DNA of 64,000 nucleotides from GCA-2794515 sp033763335 (GCA_033763335.1 JANRKU010000055.1:1-64000); one strand, 5' to 3'; shown: positions 33,482 to 41,980, counted from the stretch's first letter. Notes: a model not told the origin generated them from the sequence alone. A program made the numbers and translations.

Positions 33482-33739
33482 TTATCCTTTCAACGAAATA
33501 GCCCATCCTTCAATGGGGCGGGCATCGGCGGGAGGATGTTCCATCTGACTTTCCATCGTTTCTAACACATTGGCATCAAAATAACGATGACCACAGTTTG
33601 GACACACCAACGCTTCGACATTTTCAAAGACAAACCACTTGCCTTTTCGTTGTCGACTCACCGTGACCAATTTTTTCTCTTGCGAGAGGGTCGTATCACA
33701 AAATTCACATGGGTACTGATGGCTAGACATTATGCTCAC
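33482..33739 (-). CDS. YgiT-type zinc finger protein (antitoxin-like)
   Basis: 85 aa. Two CxxC knuckles (CEFC near residue 10 and CPNC near residue 45) with the GHRYFDANVLETME stretch mark the MqsA/YgiT-type N-terminal domain. It lacks the helix-turn-helix of MqsA. It lies directly after, and abuts, a DUF4258 gene, the usual partner, so the two form a candidate type II toxin-antitoxin pair. Residues after 60 are Pro-rich and short. Confidence 0.85.
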   Translation of the reverse strand: MSIMSSHQYPCEFCDTTLSQEKKLVTVSRQRKGKWFVFENVEALVCPNCGHRYFDANVLETMESQMEHPPADARPIEGWAISLKG

Positions 33740-34024
33740 CTATAAATCAACAACATATACTGTGATTATAATCAACAATATGCCCTCTTGATTAAAACGG
33801 CATACCACATCTATTTCTAACTTCTCGATATCACCTCGAATAACATAGCGTGTTCCACGAGGGTCATCGGTGAATATCGAATCTAAATCACCATTGAGCA
33901 ATACCCATACAATATCAGATACGCTTAAATCATCATTATCTGCTTCTTCTAAGGCATGGTCAGTAAACATATAGCGTTTTTCTCTGACAGCTTGATGAAC
34001 ACGCCTTAAAATAGCATCATTCAT
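33740..34024 (-). CDS. DUF4258 protein (toxin-like)
   Basis: 94 aa. YMFTDHALEEADNDDLSVSD and VVCRFNQEGILLIIITVY are the two conserved parts of DUF4258 (partly quoted: FTDHALEEADNDDLSV), a RelE/BrnT-like fold with the His in the first helix. It is followed with no gap by the YgiT-type gene. The pair sits inside a housekeeping operon (recN upstream by nine bases), which is atypical for a mobile toxin-antitoxin module. Confidence 0.85.
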   Translation of the reverse strand: MNDAILRRVHQAVREKRYMFTDHALEEADNDDLSVSDIVWVLLNGDLDSIFTDDPRGTRYVIRGDIEKLEIDVVCRFNQEGILLIIITVYVVDL

Positions 34025-34033
34025 TTTAATACC

Positions 34034-35821
34034 TCATAACAATTTGGGCTGTTTGGTGGATGATGTATTGGGATGCGGATTTTTTGCTTTGCGTGTGCGT
34101 GCCTCATCCAAAATTTCTTGGGCGCTTTGCTTGCTTCCTTCACCCGTTGCACCAAGCATTTCTGCCAGTTCTCGCACCCGCGCCGCATCTTCATCCAATG
34201 ATAGCACTTCGGTTGCGGTACGGTCTTTAATCACCTTCTTGCGGACATGGAAATGCTTATCGGCATAGCCAGCCAATTGGGGCAGGTGGGTGACGACCAA
34301 CACCTGATGCCCATTGGTGAGTTCCCATAATTTTTCACCGACTACCGTCCCCACACGCCCGCCAATACCTTGGTCTACTTCGTCAAAAATAAGGGTATGG
34401 GTATGGTCGGCTTGGGTGAGTACCCGTTTGAGCGAGAGCATAATCCGCGCCGCTTCACCGCCCGATGCAACTTTTGCCAATGGGCGCAATGGTTCACCCG
34501 GATTTGCGCTCATCATAAATTCCACATGGTCTATGCCTGTATAATCGAATTTATAGCGTTTATCGCCCACAAAACAGCCTTGTGGGTCTTCTGTATGTTC
34601 CAGACGGACTTCAAACTGGGTGCGTTCCATTCGCAGGTCTTTGAGTTCTGCGACCACCCGCTTGCTGAGTTGCTCGCCAATGCTTTTGCGTACCTTGCTA
34701 ATATCGGCGCTGATAGCCCCAATTTGAATGAGCAATTCTTTTTCTTTTTCGCGCAATTCTTTGAGGTGTTCTTCGCTATTTTCGATGGAATCGAGGTCTT
34801 TACGGGCTTTTTCCCCATAAGCCAAAATTGCCTGAATGGAAGTGCCATATTTACGGCGCAAATTGGCAATTAATTCCAGCCGTTCTTCGATTTCATTGAG
34901 GCGTTCTGGGTCATATTCGATATTTTCGGCATAATCCGCAATTTCCCCCGCCATATCTTGTGCCTGTTCGCTGAGATTTTCGGCTTGGGTCGCTAATTCG
35001 TTGAGGGCAGGGTCTAGTGTGGCTAATTTTTCCAGTAATACCGATACACGCGCCAATGCGTCCACTGCCGAAATTTGCATTGTCCGCGCATCATCCGCGC
35101 CACTGAGCAATACACCTGCCTCTGCCGAGAGTTTTGCGATTTGCTCACTATTGGCAAACCGATTGCGCTCTTTTTTGAGGTCTTCATCCTCATTCGGTTT
35201 GAGTTCTGCGGCATCAATTTCTTCTACTGCGTGGCGCAACATCTCTAAACGACGTTGCATAACCGCTTCGTCTTCCATCAATCCGCGAATATCCCTGCGG
35301 ACTTCATAGACATGCTCTGTTACGGTGCGGAGTGCTTCGCGCATTTCCATCAAATCGGCGTAGCGGTCTAGTAAATCTAAATGGTGGGGCGGATTAAACA
35401 AGGTGAGATGCTCACTTTGCCCATGAATATCCACCAACAAATCACCGACAGAGCGCAAAATCTCTTGGCTAACGGTGATGCCATTCACCCGCGCTGTAGA
35501 GCGTCCATTTGAGCGTAAATCACGCGATAGGGTGATAAATGCTGAATCTGTGTCATCGGTCAATTCTTGACGTTTGAGCAAGTCGAGGATATTGGTCTTG
35601 GCGGGGGATTCGAGCGAGAATACGCCCTCAATGGTGGCTTTTTCTGCGCCTGCACGCACCATCGAAACATCCACCTTGCCACCGAGAATGAGTTCGACGG
35701 CATCCACGATGATAGATTTACCTGCGCCCGTTTCGCCCGTAATGACATTTAACCCTTTATCAAATTCCAATTCAAGGGCTTCGATAATTGCAAAGTTTCG
35801 GATGCGTAATTCTTCTAACAT
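34034..35821 (-). CDS. recN: DNA repair ATPase RecN
   Basis: 595 aa, usual length. SMC-like ATPase for double-strand break repair: Walker A GETGAGKSIIVDAVELILGG (GETGAGKS at about 33-40), the coiled-coil arms (about 155-345), the signature LRPLAKVASGGEAARIML near 450 (partly quoted) and Walker B HTLIFDEVDQGIGGRVG. It has an uncommon C-terminal tail with NPHPNTSSTKQPKLL. Its neighbours nadK and recN are often linked in bacteria, which supports the calls. Confidence 0.96.
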   Translation of the reverse strand: MLEELRIRNFAIIEALELEFDKGLNVITGETGAGKSIIVDAVELILGGKVDVSMVRAGAEKATIEGVFSLESPAKTNILDLLKRQELTDDTDSAFITLSRDLRSNGRSTARVNGITVSQEILRSVGDLLVDIHGQSEHLTLFNPPHHLDLLDRYADLMEMREALRTVTEHVYEVRRDIRGLMEDEAVMQRRLEMLRHAVEEIDAAELKPNEDEDLKKERNRFANSEQIAKLSAEAGVLLSGADDARTMQISAVDALARVSVLLEKLATLDPALNELATQAENLSEQAQDMAGEIADYAENIEYDPERLNEIEERLELIANLRRKYGTSIQAILAYGEKARKDLDSIENSEEHLKELREKEKELLIQIGAISADISKVRKSIGEQLSKRVVAELKDLRMERTQFEVRLEHTEDPQGCFVGDKRYKFDYTGIDHVEFMMSANPGEPLRPLAKVASGGEAARIMLSLKRVLTQADHTHTLIFDEVDQGIGGRVGTVVGEKLWELTNGHQVLVVTHLPQLAGYADKHFHVRKKVIKDRTATEVLSLDEDAARVRELAEMLGATGEGSKQSAQEILDEARTRKAKNPHPNTSSTKQPKLL

Positions 35822-35824
35822 AAT

Positions 35825-36451
35825 CTATGATTTCATCCGTGCATAAACAGTGATAGCTGTTACTCCGACAAAAATTAACACCCCAATAGACATTAAATTT
35901 GACAGTATAAAATCACCTAATGGCATATACATATCACTTCTAAATTGCATTTGTGCGACAAGTTCTTCAACACTGATATTGAGCTGATTTGCCCAGTTGA
36001 TTACTGCCCGATAACGGTCGCTATGAGCTAATACACTATAAATCACAACGCCCAAAAATCCACCTATAACAGCCCCAACCGCGCCAACTTGACCCGTGTT
36101 GCGTCCGCGCCTGCGCTTGGTTATGCGTAAACAGGCTTCTCCGATGAATCCCGCCCAAAAAATGCCCAGAAAAAAGGATAAAAGGATAAAATTGGCGAGT
36201 AGGGCAATAATCCCACCAATCAAATTTAATCCCATGCTGATGGCAAAAACCACCACATAATCGGTAGTTGTGCCACTAAAAAATTTATCTTCGACTTGGC
36301 GGACACATTCCCGACACCGATACCCCACAGGGGTACTCACGGCGCATTGGGCGCACATATAGCGGTCACATTTATTGCACCGCAATTCTGTTTCGCGGTC
36401 TGGATGTACCTGACAATAATGAGTTTCGTCTTGTGCAATATCTGACATCAA
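35825..36451 (-). CDS. B-box zinc-finger membrane protein
   Basis: 208 aa. The N-terminal B-box-like zinc cluster (CQVHPDRETELRCNKCDRYM, then CAQC and CREC, residues 12-55) is followed by about four membrane helices (60-85, 90-115, 125-150, 185-205). This combination is widespread in Chloroflexota and related phyla; its function is unknown. It lies three bases from recN and 15 from nadK within the operon. Confidence 0.85.
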   Translation of the reverse strand: MMSDIAQDETHYCQVHPDRETELRCNKCDRYMCAQCAVSTPVGYRCRECVRQVEDKFFSGTTTDYVVVFAISMGLNLIGGIIALLANFILLSFFLGIFWAGFIGEACLRITKRRRGRNTGQVGAVGAVIGGFLGVVIYSVLAHSDRYRAVINWANQLNISVEELVAQMQFRSDMYMPLGDFILSNLMSIGVLIFVGVTAITVYARMKS

Positions 36452-36466
36452 TTTTTTTGCCCCTCC

Positions 36467-37345
36467 CTACAGGTCTGCTTCTTGTTCAGAACGCCCAACA
36501 CGCGGTTCTAAACGGTCTAATAATGCCCTATAAAAATAATTGCGTCCACGTAGCCGAACAAATTGTGACGCATTTTCGCTCACTTGAATATTGACTACAT
36601 CGTCTGTTTGAAGTTCACATAACGTTTGTCCATCCACCGAAATGAGCATGTGGTTGTCGTTGATAGCGGTTGGATGTACCACCACCCGCGCCCCATCTGC
36701 CAAAACAATGGGGCGTTCCATGCTCAAATGGGGTGCGGATGGCACAATGAGGATATTTCGCAATTCTGGGGGCAAAATGGGACCGCCTAGCGCCAACGCA
36801 TACGCTGTTGAGCCTGTTGCGGTGGCAATTACGAGTGCATCTGCGTGATAGGTGGTCAGCCAGTCGTTATCCACATAGGTTTTGAGTTTTATCATGCGCC
36901 CAACGGTACTGCCACTGATGACCACATCATTAAGGGCATCACTTTGGGCGATGAGTTGGTTGTTACGGCGTACTTGGGCATGAAGCATCGCACGGGTTTC
37001 TATCCAATAATCACCTTGCAACACGGTTTCGAGCTGATTTTGCCACTGGGTATAATCCATAATTTCGGTCAAAAATCCGAGTTGCCCCATATTAATCCCC
37101 AAAATGGGGACGCTATGTGCCGCACAAACCCGCGCAGAACGCAACATCGCCCCATCGCCACCAATGGCAATGACCAAATCGGCGTGGGGAATATCATTGA
37201 TGACATCTTCTGGTCTCCATGCCGTATAGCCCCATGTCTCAATCCCACGACTCCGAATGGCGGCTTGCAGTTGCTCCGCGATGGGGTAGGTTTGGGGGCG
37301 TAGAGGATGGGCTAATACGCCAATACAGCGTAACGGAGTTGCCAT
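36467..37345 (-). CDS. nadK: NAD kinase
   Basis: 292 aa. Phosphorylates NAD to NADP with ATP or polyphosphate. The motifs are VIAIGGDGAMLRSAR (GGDG about 65-68), GINMGQLGFLTE, DALVIATATGSTAYALA (the TGSTAYxL NAD-binding motif) and SAPHLSMERP. I choose the ATG at 37345 over the one two codons upstream because AAAGG then has a spacing of seven bases. First gene of the nadK, B-box, recN, DUF4258, YgiT-type, Uma2 operon. The Asn-rich NDNHMLISVDGQ region is normal. Confidence 0.93.
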   Translation of the reverse strand: MATPLRCIGVLAHPLRPQTYPIAEQLQAAIRSRGIETWGYTAWRPEDVINDIPHADLVIAIGGDGAMLRSARVCAAHSVPILGINMGQLGFLTEIMDYTQWQNQLETVLQGDYWIETRAMLHAQVRRNNQLIAQSDALNDVVISGSTVGRMIKLKTYVDNDWLTTYHADALVIATATGSTAYALALGGPILPPELRNILIVPSAPHLSMERPIVLADGARVVVHPTAINDNHMLISVDGQTLCELQTDDVVNIQVSENASQFVRLRGRNYFYRALLDRLEPRVGRSEQEADL

Positions 37346-37458
37346 GTGCATACCTTTTTCTCTATTCTCATCTGATTTTATCTAACGCGCATCATGCACA
37401 CAAACACTCTTATAGGATAGCACGATTGTTCGCAAAAGGAAAGTCCTCTGTGCAAATT

Positions 37459-38481
37459 TTAATCATTTAATGTTGCCAAAACCGCATCTTGCGCCTCATA
37501 ATTTGGCTCAAATTGTGGTGGGAGTGTTGGCAACGGATTGGCTATATCCCACGCAATGGTGCGGGCTACACCGTCATCAAAAGTCACATCGCGCACAAAG
37601 CCCAATTCACGCTCAATCCGCTCTGAAGATACTTGTAATGATTGCGGTACACTGCCAAACCGCAAGACTTCGGGTAATTGGTCACCGGGTAATACCACAA
37701 AGCGCCCTTCCCAATTTAGCACGCTTTTGACCTTTTGCGCCATGCTCAAACTATCAAAAATGCCATCTGCGACATTATAAATGCGCCCACTGGCGCGGTC
37801 ATCCAAGCAAGCCAGCGCCATCGCTTTAGCGACATTTTCCACATACCCATAAGTCGAGCGCCATTTGGCATAATCTTCATCCATAACAATGGTTTTTCTA
37901 CCCGATTGCATTTGGGTCAGAAATCCATAGAGGCGACGTTGCTTATCGCGCTCACCAATCACCATTGGCAGGCGTAACACCGTCCCTTTGATAGCTGGCG
38001 TATGGAGGAGAATATCTTCACACGGGATTTTATCGTAATGATAAAACAGATGGTTGGGGTCATCGCCAGAGCGACTCCGATGCGGATATAACACCGTCCG
38101 TAGGGGCGAGTCTTCGGTGAGGATGTCAGTTTCGATGGGAGACTCTTCGATGCCCAATAAGCGCCCAAAATCACGATAAACATCCATGCTACTGGTCATG
38201 ACAATGCGGGATACCATCCCAGAGAAGGTATCTATCAATTGATTCACATGATTGGTGTTCATCACCATGTTGTGCAAGACGATATCGGGGGCAAAAGTGG
38301 CAAAATCGGCGCGAGAATCGGTTAGCTGATTCATATCGCCTAAAATACGCACGACACCATCGGGTAGGGGGGTATCGCTTTGCCCGCGATGAAAGACCCC
38401 AACCGTATGCCCCATCGTGTGTAACTGGTTCACCAACGCCAAACCAATGAAGTGTGTACCACCAATAACTAAAATTCGCAT
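37459..38481 (-). CDS. NAD-dependent epimerase/dehydratase family protein
   Basis: 340 aa, extended short-chain dehydrogenase fold. The N-terminal GGTHFIG motif (residues 7-13) binds the dinucleotide. IVMTSSMDVYRDF carries the conserved Ser, and the Tyr of the usual YxxxK is in the HLFYHYDKIPCED stretch near residue 150. The shape is that of CSP41-like and dTDP-glucose dehydratase-like proteins, and its substrate is not evident. It is a single gene, converging with neither neighbour and read in the same direction as the rplA operon but beyond its terminator. Confidence 0.82.
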   Translation of the reverse strand: MRILVIGGTHFIGLALVNQLHTMGHTVGVFHRGQSDTPLPDGVVRILGDMNQLTDSRADFATFAPDIVLHNMVMNTNHVNQLIDTFSGMVSRIVMTSSMDVYRDFGRLLGIEESPIETDILTEDSPLRTVLYPHRSRSGDDPNHLFYHYDKIPCEDILLHTPAIKGTVLRLPMVIGERDKQRRLYGFLTQMQSGRKTIVMDEDYAKWRSTYGYVENVAKAMALACLDDRASGRIYNVADGIFDSLSMAQKVKSVLNWEGRFVVLPGDQLPEVLRFGSVPQSLQVSSERIERELGFVRDVTFDDGVARTIAWDIANPLPTLPPQFEPNYEAQDAVLATLND

Positions 38482-38587
38482 GTATTTTTCCTTTACGTAG
38501 TTTATTCAGCTATCCATTTGAAACTATTTGAATAACTATAAACCAGATTAGGGGTTGGTGCAAATGAGGTAAAAATGAGAGGAATCA

Positions 38588-38623
38588 AAAAAGAGATGGC
38601 AACATGGCACATCTCTTTTTATT
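38588..38623 (-). terminator. Intrinsic terminator after rplA
   Basis: AAAAGAGATG and CATCTCTTTTT pair around a GCAACATGGCA loop. On the minus strand the A-run of the plus strand becomes the T-run after the stem. Confidence 0.85.
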
Positions 38624-38642
38624 GATTGTATGGGGAAGGAAG

Positions 38643-39341
38643 TTATGCGTTGAGGGTATTGGGTTCGACACGCACACCGGGACTCATGGTGGATGTCACC
38701 ACGACACGGCGGACATAAATACCCTTCATGGTGCTTGGATGTTGTGCTAACACGGCATTAGCGACAGCTTGGGCATTTTCAATGAGTTTTTGGACATCAA
38801 AACTGGCTTTGCCCAGTGGAATGTGCAAGTTACCTGTTTTATCGTTGCGGAATTCCACGCGACCTGCTTTGAGTTCATCAATAGCACGTCCCAAATCTTC
38901 TGGTTGAACAACGCTTCCTGCTTTGGGGTTTGGCATAAGCCCACGAGGACCCAATACACGCGCCACAACACCGACTTTCTTCATCATAGATGGCACAGCG
39001 ATGGTGGCATCAAATTCCAAGAAACCTTCTTTTAAGATTTTTTGGATCATTTCGTCATCACCAACGAGGTCTGCCCCTGCGCTTTCGGCGGCACGAGCAT
39101 CTTCACCTTCTGCAAAGACCAATACGCGCACTTTTTTGCCCAAGCCATGTGGCAACAAAACGGTGCTACGGACTTGTTGGTCGCTATGACGGGGGTCAAT
39201 CCCTAAGCGGAAGTGGATTTCGAGGGTTTCATCGAATTTGGCGGTTGCCATAGATTTTGCCAATGTGACCGCTTCTGCCAATGGGTAGTATTGGTCACGA
39301 TTGAATTTCTTGAGTAACTCGGTATAACGCTTTCCAGACAT
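38643..39341 (-). CDS. rplA: 50S ribosomal protein L1
   Basis: 232 aa, normal length. Motifs: AVTLAKSMATAKFDETLE near the N-terminus, LPHGLGKKVRVLVFAEG, RGLMPNPKAGSV near residue 130, and GTSTMSPGVRVEPNTL at the end (here VTSTMSPGVRV). L1 forms the mobile stalk next to the E site and represses its own operon by binding mRNA. A matching leader structure lies just upstream at 39353-39384. A good ribosome-binding site CAGGAG precedes the ATG. Confidence 0.97.
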   Translation of the reverse strand: MSGKRYTELLKKFNRDQYYPLAEAVTLAKSMATAKFDETLEIHFRLGIDPRHSDQQVRSTVLLPHGLGKKVRVLVFAEGEDARAAESAGADLVGDDEMIQKILKEGFLEFDATIAVPSMMKKVGVVARVLGPRGLMPNPKAGSVVQPEDLGRAIDELKAGRVEFRNDKTGNLHIPLGKASFDVQKLIENAQAVANAVLAQHPSTMKGIYVRRVVVTSTMSPGVRVEPNTLNA

Positions 39342-39352
39342 GATTTTCTCCT

Positions 39353-39384
39353 GTGGTCAAATGGGCGTTTCTGCGCCCTCCCAC
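39353..39384 (-). promoter_or_regulatory. Ribosomal protein L1-binding leader before rplA
   Basis: In the rplK-rplA gap the minus strand reads GTGG, then GAG, then GGGCG, a CAGAAA loop, CGCCC, ATTTGA and CCAC. Outer and inner helices are separated by an asymmetric internal loop GAG/ATTTGA. This is the layout of the L1-binding mRNA element, which imitates the L1 site on 23S rRNA and lets L1 shut off translation. Confidence 0.7.
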
Positions 39385-39395
39385 GACTAAAAAAA

Positions 39396-39821
39396 CTAAT
39401 CCTTAACAGTGATTCCCATTTGACGGGCAGTACCTTCAATTTGGCGCATAGCAGAATCAATATCGAGGGCGTTCATATCCTCACGTTTGATGTCGGCAAT
39501 TTCACGCACTTGTTTGCGGGTAATGCTACCAATCAATTGCGTATTGGGGGTTGCAGACCCCTTATCTACACCAGCCGCCTTCTTAATCAAGAAAGAGGTG
39601 GGTGGGCTTTTCAAGATGAACTTGAACGAGCCATCTGTAAAAACGGTGATTTCAGCAGGGATGATTTCACCAATGCGGGCGCTGGTACGGGCGTTGTATT
39701 CTTTCACAAACGCCATGATGTTGATATTGTGTTGCGCCAACGCCGGACCGACGGGGGGGGCGGGATTGGCTTTGCCAGCATTGAGCTGGAGGGTGACAAT
39801 CGCTTTAACTTTCTTTGCCAT
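39396..39821 (-). CDS. rplK: 50S ribosomal protein L11
   Basis: 141 aa, normal length. VTLQLNAGKANPAPPVGPAL and QHNINIMAFVKEYNART (partly quoted) at the N-terminus and the rRNA-binding helix KQVREIADIKREDMNALD (quoted to KQVREIADIKREDMN) are conserved. Part of the secE-nusG-rplK-rplA order found in most bacteria; 99 bases follow nusG and 54 precede rplA. Confidence 0.97.
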   Translation of the reverse strand: MAKKVKAIVTLQLNAGKANPAPPVGPALAQHNINIMAFVKEYNARTSARIGEIIPAEITVFTDGSFKFILKSPPTSFLIKKAAGVDKGSATPNTQLIGSITRKQVREIADIKREDMNALDIDSAMRQIEGTARQMGITVKD

Positions 39822-39920
39822 CTAAATCCTCTTCTGGCTATAAACTCGTGTTAATGACTGCGGTGGGTAAATTTACCCGAAAATCGCAAAAATCGCCATA
39901 GCCAATCATACGATTTTTGC

Positions 39921-40559
39921 TTATACCTTCTCAACTTCTAAGAAATCTAGCTCCACAGGCGTTTCTCTACCAAAGAAATTGACCATGACGCGCACTTTGG
40001 ACTTATCTACATCAATATCTGCTACTTCGCCAATGAAGTCATTGAATGGACCGTCCACAATGCGGACACGTTGTCCAATTTTGAAATTGACCTTGATTTT
40101 TGGCGCTTCATCGGACATGCGCGACATAATTTGGTCAACTTCTTCTTTACGGAGTGGAGTAGGGTCGTTGCCCATGCCCACGAATCCGGTGACACCGGGT
40201 GTATTTCGCACCACATACCATGAATCTTCATCCATTTTCATCTGGACGAGGATGTATCCGGGGAAAATGCGCCGTTTGATGGTGCGCCGTTTGCCATCTT
40301 TGATTTCGATTTCTTCCTCTTCGGGAACAATCACATCAAAAATGCTACCCGTCATGCCCATGGTTTCGATACGTTGTTCAATGGCATAACGGACTTTTTC
40401 TTCGTATCCAGAATAGCAATGTACCACATACCAATATTTTTGTGCCTCAAGATCGCCCACAGGGGGGTCATCTAAAATTGGGTTGGCATCATACTCCGTT
40501 GACAAGTCAATGGGTTCTGGGTCGTAATTCTTTTTTGATTTTTCTTTCTTTTCTGGCAT
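39921..40559 (-). CDS. nusG: Transcription termination/antitermination protein NusG
   Basis: 212 aa. The NGN domain begins WYVVHCYSGYEEKVRYAIE near residue 42 (partly quoted) and contains RRIFPGYILVQM and NTPGVTGFVG. The C-terminal KOW domain is FKIGQRVRIVDGPFNDF. An N-terminal charged extension of about 40 residues (KEKSKKNYDPEPIDLS) is longer than in E. coli. Follows secE by 32 bases. Confidence 0.96.
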   Translation of the reverse strand: MPEKKEKSKKNYDPEPIDLSTEYDANPILDDPPVGDLEAQKYWYVVHCYSGYEEKVRYAIEQRIETMGMTGSIFDVIVPEEEEIEIKDGKRRTIKRRIFPGYILVQMKMDEDSWYVVRNTPGVTGFVGMGNDPTPLRKEEVDQIMSRMSDEAPKIKVNFKIGQRVRIVDGPFNDFIGEVADIDVDKSKVRVMVNFFGRETPVELDFLEVEKV

Positions 40560-40591
40560 GGGTGGTTGTGCCTTTATTCACTCTAAATGAT

Positions 40592-41059
40592 TTAGTAGGG
40601 CGATGTATCGCTACTCTTTAAGATGCGACCTACCACAAAATAAATCACACCAACACCAACAAAAAATAGCAAGAACACGATGTTGTTGTTAAAGCCCTGA
40701 ACAAACAGTTCGGTAAAGACAAACGACATAACCCCAAGTACAAGTGCCGCAAAAAGTGTCACTACCAAAATGATACGTGCCAAACGGCTGAGTTCTTCAC
40801 GGGTGGGCCACACCACTTTTTCGAGTTCTTCTTTCACACCACGTAAATATTCACGAAGTCCTCTAAAAAAACGGACAACAAAATTGCCACGTTCTTCGGT
40901 TGCTTCTTGACGACTCCGCTTGCCTGGGGTAGCGCGACCTTTACGCTCGGTATACCCTTTGCCCTCAGATTCATCATCGTCGAGTTCTTCTTCAAGTTCC
41001 TCGACTTCTTCTAATTCTTCTTCTGCCACGCTACCGCGTTTGCGAGCCTCTTGTGCCAT
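40592..41059 (-). CDS. secE: Preprotein translocase subunit SecE
   Basis: 155 aa from the ATG at 41059. An alternative GTG lies at 41083, but the AAAGGAG ribosome-binding site falls between the two, so the ATG is better. The conserved part is EYLRGVKEELEKVVWPTREEL (shown as VKEELEKVVWPTREEL), followed by a membrane helix. Two odd features: an extremely acidic N-terminal tail (EEEELDDDESEG-like, about 60 residues) and a second hydrophobic segment near the C-terminus (NNNIVFLLFFVGVGVIYFVV), where many bacterial SecE proteins end after one helix. Confidence 0.92.
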   Translation of the reverse strand: MAQEARKRGSVAEEELEEVEELEEELDDDESEGKGYTERKGRATPGKRSRQEATEERGNFVVRFFRGLREYLRGVKEELEKVVWPTREELSRLARIILVVTLFAALVLGVMSFVFTELFVQGFNNNIVFLLFFVGVGVIYFVVGRILKSSDTSPY

Positions 41060-41140
41060 GAGAAGGATGTCTCCTTTAATCACTCTATTTTTATCATCAG
41101 TAAACAGATATGTGTCTATTGTACACTGTGGATAGTAACT

Positions 41141-41163
41141 AAAACACCGTCAAATTGACGGTG
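41141..41163 (-). terminator. Terminator between tRNA-Trp and secE
   Basis: CACCGTC-AAATT-GACGGTG (41145-41163) with TTTT following on the minus strand. It should separate the tRNA-rpmG transcript from secE, whose own -10 (TACAAT, 41123-41118 minus) lies downstream. Confidence 0.7.
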
Positions 41164-41177
41164 CTTTAGGGTTTTTG

Positions 41178-41250
41178 CAGGGGTGGCAAGACTTGAACTC
41201 GCAACCAATAGATTTGGACTCTACTACTCTGCCAATTGAGCTACACCCCT
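41178..41250 (-). tRNA. tRNA-Trp (anticodon CCA)
   Basis: Acceptor AGGGGTG/CACCCCT, D-arm GCTC...GAGT, anticodon loop containing CCA, T-arm GCGAG-TTCAAGT-CTTGC, discriminator G. CCA tail not encoded. Standing just before secE is the usual place. Confidence 0.96.
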
Positions 41251-41293
41251 ATATCCTACCAGTATATCACAAATGGCGTATTACCGCCACAAC

Positions 41294-41455
41294 CTATTTT
41301 GCTTCTTTATAAACGACATGACGGCGCACAAATGGATCATATTTCTTGAGTTCCAAGCGTGCTGGGTCATTACGGCGGTTTTTATAGGTAATGTAGATGT
41401 GACCGCTTTCACTGCTACGCATTTTCACAACGATGCGATTGCCTTTTTTTGCCAT
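41294..41455 (-). CDS. rpmG: 50S ribosomal protein L33 (zinc-independent form)
   Basis: 53 aa from the ATG at 41455: it starts MAKKGNRIVVKMRSSESG and ends VRRHVVYKEAK, a clear L33. There is no cysteine, so it is the C-minus (zinc-free) form. It sits between tRNA-Thr(GGT) and tRNA-Trp, the order tRNA-rpmG-tRNA-Trp-secE-nusG seen in many bacteria. A CxxC-bearing paralogue for zinc-replete growth would have to be elsewhere. Confidence 0.95.
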   Translation of the reverse strand: MAKKGNRIVVKMRSSESGHIYITYKNRRNDPARLELKKYDPFVRRHVVYKEAK

Positions 41456-41502
41456 GTGACCACTTACTCCTCAAAAAAACAATTTTACTCAGTGATGACA
41501 AA

Positions 41503-41574
41503 AGCCTATGATGGGGATTGAACCCATGACCTCTTTCTTACCAAGAAAGCGCTCTACCACTGAGCTACATAGGC
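41503..41574 (-). tRNA. tRNA-Thr (anticodon GGT)
   Basis: Acceptor GCCTATG/CATAGGC, D-arm GCTC...GAGC, anticodon stem CTTTC/GAAAG with loop TTGGTAA, T-arm ATGGG-TTCAATC-CCCAT. Confidence 0.97.
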
Positions 41575-41599
41575 AGTTCTATTTGGAACATTGTTCCAG

Positions 41600-41682
41600 T
41601 GGGCCAGGTAGGACTCGAACCTACGAAGTGTAAACACAAGTAATTTACAGTCACTCCCCTTTGCCGCTCGGGACACTGACCC
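41600..41682 (-). tRNA. tRNA-Tyr (anticodon GTA)
   Basis: Class II tRNA: acceptor GGGTCAG/CTGGCCC, D-arm TCCC...GGGA, anticodon loop CTGTAAA, long variable arm, T-arm GTAGG-TTCGAGT-CCTAC, discriminator A. Confidence 0.95.
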
Positions 41683-41718
41683 ATATTTGGTTGTTAACAT
41701 TGTAACTTGAGACTCAAT

Positions 41719-41791
41719 AGCCCTCGATGAGACTCGAACTCATAACCGCATTATTACAAGTAATGTGCTCTGCCAATTGAGCTACGAAGGC
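41719..41791 (-). tRNA. tRNA-Thr (anticodon TGT)
   Basis: Acceptor GCCTTCG/CGAGGGC (one G-U), anticodon stem CATTA/TAATG with loop CTTGTAA, T-arm ATGAG-TTCGAGT-CTCAT. First gene of the tRNA-rpmG cluster on the minus strand. Confidence 0.96.
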
Positions 41792-41829
41792 ATTCTGACA
41801 AGTTACAAGTTTTTCTTCATGATGAGGAT

Positions 41830-41859
41830 ATTATAGCATCAACAAGGTGCTTTTTTCAA
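41830..41859 (-). promoter_or_regulatory. Promoter of the tRNA-Thr/Tyr/Thr-rpmG-Trp cluster
   Basis: Minus strand TTGAAA (41859-41854), 18-base spacer, TATAAT (41835-41830), about 38 bases before the first tRNA. Confidence 0.7.
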
Positions 41860-41980
41860 GCCTCATATTTGCGCCCATTGGTTTGGGTTAGCGCGTGGAA
41901 TTATACTCCCCTTTTTTTGCAGGTGTCAATGCTCTATAATCCGAATTATCCGACAAACTTACCCACAACTGAAGAATACT

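Noticed and set aside
41178..41791. Expected tRNA-Gly and tuf in the tRNA-rpmG-secE cluster
   Set aside because: The order Thr-Tyr-Thr-rpmG-Trp-secE is complete without sequence left over; tRNA-Gly and tuf are simply not here, which is common outside Proteobacteria.
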